DNA of 53,742 nt from Comamonas sp. lk (GTDB lineage Bacteria > Pseudomonadota > Gammaproteobacteria > Burkholderiales > Burkholderiaceae_C): contig CAMELV010000026.1 in assembly GCA_945925985.1 (NCBI GenBank), positions 1 to 53,742 on the forward strand, read 5' to 3'. The notes under the pieces were generated by a model. It had not been told where the DNA came from. It was given only the letters and a program-made list of their open reading frames with translations, and made no database searches. Positions within the stretch are counted from its first letter, which is position 1, and each line of letters starts with the position of its first letter. Made by a program: the position numbers and the translations under genes. Positions 43,684 through 53,742 of this stretch are shown here, piece after piece.

Positions 43684-44652
43684 CTAGCCCCAGTACAACA
43701 TAGCTTCACGGCCATCCACCAGTAACTGGGCATTGGCGCCCACCGGCAGCAGCACCTTGGTGGCAACGTGACCAAAAGGCAAATTGGTCAGCACCGGGAT
43801 CTTGACTTGACTGCGAAGCCAGTCCACCACGCTTTGAAGCTTGTAACCTCGGTCATGCGGGACGAGCTTGAAGTCGGTGAATTGGCCCAAAATAATAGCC
43901 CGTTGTTGCCCCAGCACACCGGCGTGAAGCAACTGGGTCAGCATGCGCTCGATGCGATAGGGGTGCTCGGCCACGTCTTCAAGAAACAACAGCCCCTGCT
44001 TGACTTCCGGAAAATAGGGGGTACCCAGCAGCGAACTGAGTACGGTCAGGTTACCACCCCACAGCGTGGATTTTTTTATGCTAAAAGTGCCTCCAGGCCC
44101 CGTATCCATTGGCTTAGTAGCTATCAATTCTGCAGCATTAGTCGAAGGGGCCTTGGCGCTGGCGAGCTGGCGCCAGCCAGCGCCCTCCCCCTGCCCGCTC
44201 AGCAAATCGTCAAAGCAGGCGGCCATGATCTCGTCGGGCTGCGCCGGCGCTGCCATACCAAAACCTTCTCCCAGCGCCGGGCCGGCCCAGGTCACGCCGC
44301 CGGTACGGGCCAGCACCGCGCTCTGGAAGGCGGTGAAATCGCTGATGCCGACAAACAACATGCCTTTGTCGATGGCGCGCGCCACCTGCTTGTACTGAAT
44401 ACCACCCAAAATTCGCGTCAAGCCGTAGCCACCCCGCGAAATCAGCGCCACATCGGCGCCGCTGGCCGCCGCACGGTGAATCGCCGCCAGCCGGGTCGCA
44501 TCGTCACCGGCAAAGCGCAGATGGCTTGCCAAAGCTGCCTCATCCACCTCAACCTGGTGCCCCAGCGCAGTCAGCCGCTTGATGCCACGCCGAAAGGCAG
44601 CCTTGTCGCGCACGGCGCCCGAGGGTGAGTAGACGTAAATGTGCTTGGTCAT
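43684..44652 (-). CDS. LD-carboxypeptidase (peptidase family S66)
   Basis: 322 residues. The S66 signatures are visible: an N-terminal IYVYSPSG strand, SRGGYGLTRILGGI, the nucleophile block FVGISDFTAFQ, WGGNLTVLSSLLGTPYFPE and the C-terminal GQFTDFKL...PVLTNLPFGHVATKVLLPVG with the catalytic Glu/His region. It trims the terminal D-alanine from tetrapeptides during peptidoglycan recycling in the cytoplasm. A Ser/Thr-rich loop (ASAKAPSTNAAELIATKPMDTGPGGTFSI) near 165-195 is longer than in LdcA of E. coli. Confidence 0.9.
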   Translation of the reverse strand: MTKHIYVYSPSGAVRDKAAFRRGIKRLTALGHQVEVDEAALASHLRFAGDDATRLAAIHRAAASGADVALISRGGYGLTRILGGIQYKQVARAIDKGMLFVGISDFTAFQSAVLARTGGVTWAGPALGEGFGMAAPAQPDEIMAACFDDLLSGQGEGAGWRQLASAKAPSTNAAELIATKPMDTGPGGTFSIKKSTLWGGNLTVLSSLLGTPYFPEVKQGLLFLEDVAEHPYRIERMLTQLLHAGVLGQQRAIILGQFTDFKLVPHDRGYKLQSVVDWLRSQVKIPVLTNLPFGHVATKVLLPVGANAQLLVDGREAMLYWG

Positions 44653-44672
44653 AAATAGGGGTCAGATTCCAA

Positions 44673-46719
<2,047 letters not shown>

Positions 46720-46831
46720 GGCAGCATCCTACGTCTATCGGGATGTGATTTTGACAGGCTTTGAACCCCTGCCCGCCGCGGAATAAATCACCGCTGACGG
46801 CGATGACCTCGCGCAAATTCGGTGCACTCCG

Positions 46832-47869
46832 TCAAAACACAGCGTGGTCCCCCCGCTCAGCTGCCACTTTGCCGCTGGCCAAATCAGCATAAAAATCAAA
46901 CAGGGTGTCGCTGCCGGTGGATGGCGTGGCATCCGCGTCGTATTGGCCGGTCTGCGGGTTGAGCACCAGCATGGACTCGGTGGCGTAATAGCGGCCGATT
47001 CGGGCCAATTCGGCCTTGGCGGCCAGCGCAGGAATAAGGCGGCTCAGTGTGGTCAGCACCGCGATGATGACATCCATCAGGACCACAGGCACATGGCTGA
47101 ACTTTGGCGGCTGGCCCAGCAAGGCAAACAGCTGCTCGCCCTGCTGGCGCGGGCTGATGGCCGGGCCCGGCCCGCCAATCGGCAGCACGCGGTTATGGCG
47201 ATCGGGCTGATCCAGGCAATCGGCCAGGTAGTCGCCCAGGTCCCGGTCGCTGATGGGTTTGCACGCCGTCAGTCGACCATCCCCGAACAGCAGAAAGGGT
47301 TTGCCGCGCCTGACCCGTTCAATCTGGCCCGACAGCGATTTGAAAAACGCGGTGGGCCGCACGATCGAGTAGGTCAGGCCGGATTCAATCAGAACCTTCT
47401 CAAACGCCAGCTTGGCGTGCTGAAAGGACAGCAGCGGTTTTTGCACGCAGATGGCAGAGAGCAACACCACCTGCGTCACACCCGCCGCCCGGGACGCTTC
47501 AAGTGCGTGCACATGGGCCTGGTGGTCAACGGCCCAGGCATCCTTGGGCGCACCGGTGCGCGACGCCAGACACGACACCAGGGCATCAAAATGTTCACCC
47601 TGGAAGCCATCGCGCGCCAGTGAAGCGGGGTCGGTCACAGTGCCAAAACGCACCGTGGCGCCCGCCAGCAGTTTTAGGCTGTCCTCTTCGCCCAGGGCAC
47701 CACCGACCCCCGCCCTTGGCCGCACCAGACACACCACCTCGTTGCCGCGCTGCAGCAGCGAACGCACGGTGGCCTGTCCAATGGTGCCGGTGGCGCCAAG
47801 CACGAAGACGCGTCGGCGTGGCGCCGCAGTGGCACCGAGGGTCTGAATGGCATTGGGTGTGAATTGCAT
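46832..47869 (-). CDS. bciA: 3,8-divinyl (proto)chlorophyllide a 8-vinyl reductase, BciA type
   Basis: 345 residues from ATG 47869; the frame is open to 48100 but the extra part is not family-like. A Rossmann NADPH motif VLGATGTIGQATVRSLL leads to the diagnostic region DALVSCLASRTGAPKDAWAVDHQAHVHALEASRAAGVTQVVLLSAICVQKPLL and the SGLTYSIVRPTAFFKSLSGQIERVRRGKPFLLFGDGRLTACKPISDRDLGDYLADCL block of plant DVR and bacterial BciA. It reduces the C8 vinyl group of chlorophyll precursors. No other photosynthesis gene is in the window; in several purple bacteria bciA is also outside the main cluster. A related NAD(P)-binding isomerase is the alternative, but the match is close. Confidence 0.85.
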   Translation of the reverse strand: MQFTPNAIQTLGATAAPRRRVFVLGATGTIGQATVRSLLQRGNEVVCLVRPRAGVGGALGEEDSLKLLAGATVRFGTVTDPASLARDGFQGEHFDALVSCLASRTGAPKDAWAVDHQAHVHALEASRAAGVTQVVLLSAICVQKPLLSFQHAKLAFEKVLIESGLTYSIVRPTAFFKSLSGQIERVRRGKPFLLFGDGRLTACKPISDRDLGDYLADCLDQPDRHNRVLPIGGPGPAISPRQQGEQLFALLGQPPKFSHVPVVLMDVIIAVLTTLSRLIPALAAKAELARIGRYYATESMLVLNPQTGQYDADATPSTGSDTLFDFYADLASGKVAAERGDHAVF

Positions 47870-48312
47870 GGTGTTGTGAAAGCAGCTGGCGTGACATCGC
47901 CGACCGGCGCAGTTTAGTGGCCCCGCCTTTTTGCAGGCGGTCTGAGAACGGACTAGCCGGCAGCATCCACGGCGCGACATGGCCGTCATAGGCATGTGAA
48001 CCCATGAAAGCAATGTGTTGTCGTCCCGGTTTTTGAAAGCGGGTGCGAGCGAATTCATCCCCAGGCCGCGTCTTGGCGAGGCGCTCTTTTTTCGAATCAA
48101 CCAGAATCTTGTGCTCTTGGAACAGATTCGAAACCTGAGTCACATCGCAAAATGAGATGGCCTTGACTCTCAGTGACAATATGCGAATTCGATATCTCGC
48201 CAAATAGGATGGCTGGGACCGCGTGCGCGTGATGTGATGGCGCACTGCGCGCCGGACTCCGGCCCCTGGTTTTATCGACAAATTTTTCAACATCACTTGT
48301 AGGAGATACGGT
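47870..48312. other. 443-base gap between divergent bciA and the receptor operon
   Basis: No gene is recognised in this stretch. It contains an inverted repeat TTCGAATC (48091-48098) / GATTCGAA (48125-48132), a TTGACT box near 48163, and a good AGGAG site (48301-48305) seven bases before the receptor start. These fit a control region for the plus-strand operon. I searched for the TGT-N12-ACA site of PpsR/CrtJ near bciA and did not see one. Confidence 0.4.
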
Positions 48313-49290
48313 ATGCGATTGACCGCACTTTCCCGCCGCCAACTGTTGGCTGCAGGGCTTGTCCTGGCTGCACCGGCGCTTGCACTGGCACAAGATTACC
48401 CTAACAAGCCGATCCGCATCGTCGTGCCGGTGCCTGCGGGCGGCGCGGCCGACACCCTGGCGCGCATCATCGGCGAGCGCCTGACGGCCAAGCTGGGTCA
48501 GCCCGTCATCGTCGAAAACCGTGTCGGCGCCAACGGCAACATCGGCGCCGAATACGTTGCCAGCGCGGCGCCCGATGGCTACACACTGCTGCTCTCGCCG
48601 CCCGGGCCGCTGGCGATCAACAAAAGCCTGTACAAGAAGCTGTCGTACGACTCTGACGGCTTTGTGCCGATCTCGGTGATCGCAGCCAACCCTAACGTGC
48701 TGCTGGTGCACCCCAAGGTGCCGGCCAAGACGCTGCAGGAGTTCATCGCTTACGCCAAGGCCAACCCCGACAAGCTCAATTACGCCTCCAGTGGCTCGGG
48801 CTCGACCACCCACCTGGCCGGTGAATTACTCAAACAAGTCAGCGGCCTGCGAATCACCCATGTGCCGTACAAAGGCGGACCGCCGGCGTATTCAGACCTC
48901 ATGGGCGGGCAGGTCGAGATGATGTTCCAGGGGCTGGCCACGGCCATGCCGCAGATCCTGGACGGCAAGCTGCGCGTGCTGGCCGTGGGCAGTGCCAAGC
49001 GCCACCCCGCGCTGCCCGACGTGCCGACCTTGGCCGAGACCCTGCCGGGCTTCGTCTCGGTCTCCTGGACCGGGCTGGTCGCGCCGCCCAAGACACCGGC
49101 GGCGATCGTCAACAAGCTGCAAGCGACCATCGCCGAAGCCCTGCGCCAGAGCGATGTCGGCAAGGGCGCCAAGGGCTTTGACGTGCGCGACCTGATCGCC
49201 AGCACGCCGGCCGAGGCCACCCGCTTCACGCAGGAAGAAAAAGAGCGCTGGGGCGCCATCATCCGATCGACTGGCACGGTTGTTGACTGA
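48313..49290 (+). CDS. Bug-family (tripartite tricarboxylate type) periplasmic solute receptor
   Basis: 325 residues, full length. A signal peptide (ALSRRQLLAAGLVLAAPALALA, cleaved near AQDYP, with an RR pair) is followed by the Bug signatures YPNKPIRIVVPVPAGGAADTLARIIGERL, ENRVGANGNIGAEYVASAAPDGYTLLL and NYASSGSGSTTHLAGELLKQ...HVPYKGGPPAYSDLMGGQVEMMF. It binds a carboxylate-type ligand in the periplasm; no tctB/tctA membrane genes are adjacent, as is usual for the many orphan Bug receptors of Comamonadaceae. It starts an operon with a 2-oxoglutarate dioxygenase, a CapA-like protein and a 2-hydroxyacid dehydrogenase. Confidence 0.92.
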   Translation: MRLTALSRRQLLAAGLVLAAPALALAQDYPNKPIRIVVPVPAGGAADTLARIIGERLTAKLGQPVIVENRVGANGNIGAEYVASAAPDGYTLLLSPPGPLAINKSLYKKLSYDSDGFVPISVIAANPNVLLVHPKVPAKTLQEFIAYAKANPDKLNYASSGSGSTTHLAGELLKQVSGLRITHVPYKGGPPAYSDLMGGQVEMMFQGLATAMPQILDGKLRVLAVGSAKRHPALPDVPTLAETLPGFVSVSWTGLVAPPKTPAAIVNKLQATIAEALRQSDVGKGAKGFDVRDLIASTPAEATRFTQEEKERWGAIIRSTGTVVD

Positions 49291-49309
49291 AGATAACCAG
49301 AGAAACAAC

Positions 49310-50377
49310 ATGACCGACAGCTTCACCCCATACGCTGTGATCGAGACCCCAGCCGACTGGCGCGCCGCCGAGATGGCAGCGCGCAAAGACTGGATCCATG
49401 CGCTGACTGGCGACGAAGTCGCCGAGCTGCGCGCTGCGCTAGGCCATGTCAAGGCGCTGGGCAAGACCTTGGCGAGCATGACCCGCGAAGATTTCCCGCT
49501 GCCCACGCTGTCGGCACTGTTGAGCCATTGCCGCGACTTTCTGGAGAACAGCGCAGGCCTGTTCTTGATTCGCGGCTTCCCCGCCGCCGAATACGACAAA
49601 GGCGACTTGCGCCTGGTGTACTGGGGCCTGGGCAAGCACATGGGCACGGCGGTATCGCAAAGCGCCAATGGCGATATCCTGGGCGACGTGCGTAACATGA
49701 ATGTCGACATGAACAGCCCCAAGGGCCGCGGCTACACCTCCAACCAGAAGCTCACCTACCACACCGACAGCTGCGACGTGGTCGGCCTGTTCGTGCTGCG
49801 TACCGCGCGCTCGGGTGGCCTCAGCATGATCGCCAGCTCGGTGGCGGTGCACAACGAGATCGCCCGCGTCCGCCCCGATCTGCTCGAGGTGCTGTACCAG
49901 CCGTTCTACTGGAGCTGGCAGTCCCAGGAGGTGCCGGGCGAGACGCCGTACTACCAGCAGCCGATCTTCAACCAGCACGAGGGCAAGTTCTCCTGCCGCT
50001 ATGTGCGCACGCACATCATCTCGGCCCAGCGTTTTGACGACGTGCCGCGGCTCACCCCGCAGCAGGAAGAGGCCATGGCGCTGTTCGACAGCCTGGCCGG
50101 CAGCGAGGAGTTTCACTTCACGATGATGTTCAAACCCGGTGACATCCAGCTCTTGAACAACCATGTCACGGTCCATTCGCGCACCGCGTTCGAGGACTAC
50201 GACGAAGCCGAGAAAAAGCGCCACCTGCTTCGCATGTGGATGTCGGTGCCCAACAGCCGCGCGCTGAGCCCCGGCATGCACACGATCTACCAGGACCAGC
50301 GCGCCGGTGCCGTGCGCGGAGGCTTTCCCTCGCGCACCGGCCAGCTGATTTACGAAACCGTCGGTAGCCTCGAATGA
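49310..50377 (+). CDS. TauD/TfdA-family Fe(II)/2-oxoglutarate dioxygenase (paralogue)
   Basis: 355 residues from ATG 49310. The facial triad is H151-T-D153 (in LTYHTDSCDVVGL) and H289 (in NNHVTVHSR), and the EKKRHLLRMW block holds the probable 2-oxoglutarate arginine. It aligns along its length with the protein at 1368-2504, including the PDLLxxL, SAQRF, LTP and PGDxQ blocks, so the two are paralogues of one subfamily. Its Bug receptor and 2-hydroxyacid dehydrogenase neighbours suggest oxidation of an imported organic acid or similar compound. Its stop overlaps the next start (ATGA). Confidence 0.88.
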   Translation: MTDSFTPYAVIETPADWRAAEMAARKDWIHALTGDEVAELRAALGHVKALGKTLASMTREDFPLPTLSALLSHCRDFLENSAGLFLIRGFPAAEYDKGDLRLVYWGLGKHMGTAVSQSANGDILGDVRNMNVDMNSPKGRGYTSNQKLTYHTDSCDVVGLFVLRTARSGGLSMIASSVAVHNEIARVRPDLLEVLYQPFYWSWQSQEVPGETPYYQQPIFNQHEGKFSCRYVRTHIISAQRFDDVPRLTPQQEEAMALFDSLAGSEEFHFTMMFKPGDIQLLNNHVTVHSRTAFEDYDEAEKKRHLLRMWMSVPNSRALSPGMHTIYQDQRAGAVRGGFPSRTGQLIYETVGSLE

Positions 50378-51753
50378 GCGCGCCGGTTCTGTACGAGGCC
50401 CAACGCGGTCGCATCTCGATGGCGATGGTCGGCGACGCGATGCTCTCGCGCGCCCTCAAACCCTATGGCGAGCCCGACTACCTGGCGCTCACCCATCTGC
50501 TTGGCTCGGCCGACGTGACCTTTGCCAACCTCGAGAGCACCGTGCGCGAGCCGCACGAGGGCGTGCCCAACTTCACCCAGGGCACGCCGATGACCACACC
50601 GCCGGCGTTGCTCGAGGACCTCAAGTGGATCGGCATCGACGTGGTCTCGGTGGCCAACAACCACACCACGGATTACGGTGTGTCCGGCGTGCTGGCCACG
50701 CTTGACCACCTCAAGCGCGCCGGCATCCCGGCCTCGGGCGCCGGTCGCACGTTGATGGAGGCGCGCCGGCCAACCTATGTTGACACGCCGGCCGGGCGGG
50801 TGGCGGTGGTCTCGGCCACCTCGTTTTATCGCCCCTGGAACCGCGCTGCCGATTCGCGTGCTGATTGCGCGGGCCGCCCCGGCATCAACCCGCTGGGTTT
50901 CTCCACATCGCACACCGTCGACGATGCGGCGTTGGCGGCGCTGCGCCGCGTTAGCGACGAACTGGGCCTGACGCAAGAGCGGGTGCGCCATCGCAGCATG
51001 TTCTACAGCGCCAGCGAGGTGCCGGCCGACGACCCCGACAGCGTCATGCTTTTGGGCACGCGATTTCGCCGTGGCGAACATTTTGGTACCGCCACGCGGG
51101 TTGATGCGGGCGACGCCGAGGCCAACCTGCGCTGGATCCTCGAGGCGCGCAAGCAGGCCGACTGGGTGATTTTTTCCTTCCACAACCACGACTTCGGCGA
51201 GGCGGGTCGCCTGACTGCCGCCACCGATGTGGCGCTAGAGGAACCGGCAGCCTTCATGACGCAGTTTGCCCGTGCGGCCATCGATGCCGGCGCGCACGCG
51301 GTGGTCGGCCACGGGCCTCACCTGACGCTGGGGGCCGAGATCTACAAGGGCAGCCCCATCCTGTACAGCCTGGGCAATTTCATTTTTCAGAACGAGACCA
51401 TCGACGCCTTTCCGGCCGAGGCCTATGGGCGCTTCGGGCTCGACGCGGCGGCCACACCCTCGCAGTTTCTTGATGCGCGCACCGGCAATGACACCCGCGG
51501 CTTTCCGGCCTCGCCCGAGTTCTGGGAAAGCTGCGCCGCGGTCTGTGAGTTCGAAGACGGGCGGCTGTCCGCCGTGCGCCTGCACCCGCTGGTGCTGGGG
51601 CATGGGCTGCCGCGCGCTCAACGCGGGCGGCCAGTGCTGGCACGCGGCGAGGCGGCGCAGCGCATCCTGGCGCGCATCGCCCGCCTGTCGCGAGGCTTTG
51701 GCACCGAGATCGCGATCGAAGGCGATTGCGGCGTGATCCGGGTGGCGGCATAA
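50374..51753 (+). CDS. CapA-family (poly-gamma-glutamate synthesis type) metallophosphatase-fold protein
   Basis: 459 residues. Motifs of the PGA_cap/CapA domain in order: MVGDAMLSR, FANLESTVRE, GIDVVSVANNHTTDYG, FSFHNHDFGE (an H-N-H variant), GAHAVVGHGPHLTLG and SPILYSLGNFIFQNE. The calcineurin-like metal ligands are present. No signal peptide or membrane anchor is seen, unlike capsule CapA, so it is more likely a cytoplasmic metallohydrolase of a metabolic operon. It overlaps the dioxygenase gene by four bases; homologues are common beside dioxygenases and Bug receptors in Burkholderiales, to my recollection. Function unproven. Confidence 0.85.
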   Translation: MSAPVLYEAQRGRISMAMVGDAMLSRALKPYGEPDYLALTHLLGSADVTFANLESTVREPHEGVPNFTQGTPMTTPPALLEDLKWIGIDVVSVANNHTTDYGVSGVLATLDHLKRAGIPASGAGRTLMEARRPTYVDTPAGRVAVVSATSFYRPWNRAADSRADCAGRPGINPLGFSTSHTVDDAALAALRRVSDELGLTQERVRHRSMFYSASEVPADDPDSVMLLGTRFRRGEHFGTATRVDAGDAEANLRWILEARKQADWVIFSFHNHDFGEAGRLTAATDVALEEPAAFMTQFARAAIDAGAHAVVGHGPHLTLGAEIYKGSPILYSLGNFIFQNETIDAFPAEAYGRFGLDAAATPSQFLDARTGNDTRGFPASPEFWESCAAVCEFEDGRLSAVRLHPLVLGHGLPRAQRGRPVLARGEAAQRILARIARLSRGFGTEIAIEGDCGVIRVAA

Positions 51754-51773
51754 GCGCCGCATCATTACCGCGT

Positions 51774-52748
51774 GTGGCGGTGCTCGACGACTACCTGGGC
51801 GTCTCGCAAGCGCTGGCCGATTGGTCGGTGCTGCAGGGCCTGTGCCAGGTCGACGTGATCCGCCACGCCCTGCCCAACCTCGATGAAGCCGCCCAAACCC
51901 TGGCGCCCTACGACGTGCTGTGCCACCTGCGTGAGCGCACGGCCATGACCCGCGCCCTGATTGAGCGGCTGCCGAACCTCAAGTTCATGACGGTCACAGG
52001 CAAGGCCCACCGCACGATGGACCTGACGGCCGCCACCGAGCGCGGCATTGCCGTGAGCAACGTCTCGACCCACCTCAAGGCCAGCAACGCCACACCCGAG
52101 ATGACCTGGGCGCTGATCCTGGCAGCAGCCCGGCACATTCCCTTCGAGGATCGGCAACTGCGCGCCGGCCGTTGGCAAAACACCCTGGGCGTGCTGCTTG
52201 AAGGTAAAACCCTGGGCCTGCTGGGCTTAGGCCGCGTGGGCCAGCGCGTGGCCGCCATCGGCCAGGCTTTTGGCATGCTGCTCATCGCCTGGAGTCCCAA
52301 CCTGACGACTGAGGCCGCTGCAGGGTTTGGCGTGCAGCGCGTTGACAAGGGGGCGCTGTTTGCGCAAAGCGACGTCTTGAGCGTGCACGTGGTCCTCAGT
52401 GAGCGTTCGCGCCACCTGGTGGGCCGGGCCGAACTGGCGCAGATGAAACGCACGGCCCTACTGATCAACACCGCGCGCGGCCCCATCGTCGATGAGTCGG
52501 CGCTGGTGGAGGCGCTGGCATGTGGCAGGCTAGCCGGCGCCGGCCTGGACGTCTTCGAGCACGAGCCGCTGGCGCCCGATCACCCCCTGTGTGCGATGGA
52601 CCAAGTGGTGCTCACACCCCATCTGGGCTATGGCACCCGCGAGACCTTTGAGGGCTTCTACCGTTCGACGGTTCAGGGGCTGCTGGCCTACTTCAAGGGC
52701 GAGCCGCTTGAGCTGCTCAATCCGCAGGTGCGCTCAGCCGTATTTTGA
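51774..52748 (+). CDS. D-2-hydroxyacid dehydrogenase (SerA/PGDH-like)
   Basis: About 324 residues from GTG 51774; a TTG at 51726, inside the capA-like gene, is the alternative. The Rossmann motif GLLGLGRVGQRVAAIGQAF lies near 155 and the catalytic R, E and H are in INTARGPIVDESAL, GAGLDVFEHEPL and VVLTPHLGYGT. It reduces a 2-oxoacid or oxidises a D-2-hydroxyacid with NAD(P). As the last gene of the operon it could process the product of the dioxygenase. Substrate unknown. Confidence 0.88.
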   Translation: MAVLDDYLGVSQALADWSVLQGLCQVDVIRHALPNLDEAAQTLAPYDVLCHLRERTAMTRALIERLPNLKFMTVTGKAHRTMDLTAATERGIAVSNVSTHLKASNATPEMTWALILAAARHIPFEDRQLRAGRWQNTLGVLLEGKTLGLLGLGRVGQRVAAIGQAFGMLLIAWSPNLTTEAAAGFGVQRVDKGALFAQSDVLSVHVVLSERSRHLVGRAELAQMKRTALLINTARGPIVDESALVEALACGRLAGAGLDVFEHEPLAPDHPLCAMDQVVLTPHLGYGTRETFEGFYRSTVQGLLAYFKGEPLELLNPQVRSAVF

Positions 52749-52827
52749 TCACAAAAGAGAGGGGCCTGGCGGCGCACACCTCACGCAACAAGCCCATGCG
52801 GCGGTATGAGACCCGCGTTTTCCGGTC

Positions 52828-53703
52828 TTAAAGCGCCCGTTGACCGATGATGGCGAATCGAATTTTTGAGCAAAAATAATCAATCAATGACACGGTGACC
52901 AAAATCATCAGGATCACAAATGCCATTTGCTGCAGTTCCAGTGTCCGGATTTGCTCTGACAAAATCAAGCCGATACCACCCGCCCCGACAATGCCGATGA
53001 TTGAAGCGCTGCGAGTGTTGGACTCAAAGGCATAGAGAACTTGGCTCAGCAGTACGGGCATCAACTGGGGCAGGATGCCAAAACGCACCGATGCCAGGGA
53101 CGTGCCACCTGTTGACACAACGCCCTCGACCGGCTTGTTGTCTGCAGCCTCAATAGCTTCAGAAAACAACTTACCGAAAATCCCCAAGTCGGACATGAAC
53201 AAGGCCAAGACCCCGGCGAAAGGGCCTAAGCCAACCACGTTGATCCAGATGAGCGCCCAAATCAAGATGTCGACACCGCGCAGCGTGTCAAAACTGCGCC
53301 GCGAAAAGAACTGCACCAGCCGATTAAGCGTTGTGTTGCGCGCTGCCAAAAACCCCAGCGGAAACGCCACAACAGCGGCTGACAAAGTCCCCAGCAAAGC
53401 AATTGCCAACGTCTCAAGCATGGCGTAAAGATAGGTGTTGAACCGCCCCGGGTCTGGCGGTAGCATCCGCAGCACCATCGATCCCAGTTCACCGATGCCG
53501 CCGAAAACCCTGGCGAATGTCATGTTGAAAATGATGACACCGTAGATGAACAGGCCGCTCGCCAAAACGAGCCAAACGATGGCCCGCCAATGGGTCTCGT
53601 AGTAAGGCACGAAAAGCACTTTGTGACGAGCACGCAAAGCGTTATGTCGCGCTGCTAATTCGGTGTTACCTTGCGGTGTGTTCGGGGAGCTCATGGTCTT
53701 CAT
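52828..53703 (-). CDS. Phosphonate-type ABC transporter permease (PhnE family)
   Basis: 291 residues. About six membrane segments and the BPD permease consensus (RSASIIGIVGAGGIGLILSEQIRTLE, EAA-loop near TGGTSLASVRFGILPQLMPVLLSQ) identify a PhnE-type permease. The first hydrophobic helix is IVWLVLASGLFIYGVIIFNM. It forms the channel of an uptake system for phosphonates, phosphite or a related oxyanion; the specificity lies in the missing binding protein. Its start overlaps the stop of another gene whose end looks like a second permease, an arrangement typical of phnCDE1E2. Confidence 0.9.
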   Translation of the reverse strand: MKTMSSPNTPQGNTELAARHNALRARHKVLFVPYYETHWRAIVWLVLASGLFIYGVIIFNMTFARVFGGIGELGSMVLRMLPPDPGRFNTYLYAMLETLAIALLGTLSAAVVAFPLGFLAARNTTLNRLVQFFSRRSFDTLRGVDILIWALIWINVVGLGPFAGVLALFMSDLGIFGKLFSEAIEAADNKPVEGVVSTGGTSLASVRFGILPQLMPVLLSQVLYAFESNTRSASIIGIVGAGGIGLILSEQIRTLELQQMAFVILMILVTVSLIDYFCSKIRFAIIGQRAL

Positions 53704-53742
53704 TCCTGACCCAGCAACCTGTGACGAATACGCTCTGTGATG
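53700..53742 (-). CDS. Partial gene end, probably a second PhnE-type permease
   Basis: The last 13 codons, I-T-E-R-I-R-H-R-L-L-G-Q-E, and a TGA that overlaps the following ATG are visible before the window edge. The basic tail S/T-E-R-I-R-H-R-L is typical for the C-terminus of PhnE-type permeases and the neighbour is one, so a permease pair is likely. Too little is present to be certain. Confidence 0.6.
   Translation of the reverse strand, partial: ITERIRHRLLGQE

Noticed and set aside
47870..48100. Upstream extension of bciA to 48100
   Set aside because: The added 77 residues are unlike the family and rich in Arg/Cys/Ser, as expected of non-coding GC-rich DNA.
52808..52828. AGACC / GGTCT hairpin as a terminator after the dehydrogenase gene
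   Set aside because: Stem of only five pairs and no U-tract on either strand.

Overview
The window reads as chromosomal DNA of a Burkholderiales (Comamonadaceae) betaproteobacterium, probably close to Rhodoferax or Polaromonas. The evidence is uniformly GC-rich coding, dense operons with 4-base ATGA overlaps, Bug-type (tripartite tricarboxylate) solute receptors, and the protein signatures of rpsT, murJ, purM, hda, pcnB, folK, tmk and holB. A convincing bciA (8-vinyl reductase of bacteriochlorophyll synthesis) suggests a phototrophic member such as Rhodoferax, or descent from one. The genus call is inference.

Layout. 1-1.35 kb: one complete insertion sequence with matching terminal inverted repeats. 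1.37-5.1 kb (minus): an operon of an acyl-CoA/acid ligase, an NAPE-PLD-like metallo-hydrolase and a TauD/TfdA-type Fe(II)/2-oxoglutarate dioxygenase. 5.3-15.6 kb: housekeeping genes (rpsT, murJ, a SirB1-like protein, purM, an AI-2E family permease, hda, a HAD hydrolase, pcnB, folK, an MFS transporter). 15.56-16.9 kb: a low-GC HigBA-type cassette lying between a remnant copy of the ridA-family 3' end and the intact gene; the toxin lacks its C-terminus. 16.9-20.5 kb (minus): transglutaminase plus circularly permuted ATP-grasp/alpha-E protein. 20.7-25.9 kb (plus): a 2-oxoacid:acceptor oxidoreductase operon with a GltD-like NAD(P)H/FAD/FeS subunit, then a CBS protein. 25.9-27.45 kb: a HEPN-MNT (type VII-like) pair, an orphan HTH antitoxin and two short gene-end scars. 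27.45-34 kb (minus): PhoD-like phosphatase, alpha/beta hydrolase and a large transglutaminase-DUF2126 protein. 34-46.7 kb: iron alcohol dehydrogenase, a thioesterase-GNAT fusion, ygfZ, mltG-tmk-holB-tatD, an ankyrin protein, a decayed Bug receptor, an FAD oxidoreductase, an LD-carboxypeptidase and a TadA-haloalkane dehalogenase fusion. 46.8-53.7 kb: bciA, then an operon of Bug receptor, second 2OG dioxygenase, CapA-like protein and D-2-hydroxyacid dehydrogenase, facing a phosphonate-type ABC permease pair that runs off the edge.

How the parts fit. The transglutaminase / ATP-grasp-alpha-E / DUF2126 proteins often travel together; here about 10 kb of other genes, all bounded by gene-end scars or divergent promoters, lies between them. 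Two toxin-antitoxin cassettes sit next to short, diverged copies of neighbouring gene 3' ends, which suggests a shared way of inserting or swapping cassettes at gene ends. Two paralogous dioxygenases lie in two separate catabolic-looking operons. All functional statements come from reading the proteins; no searches were run.
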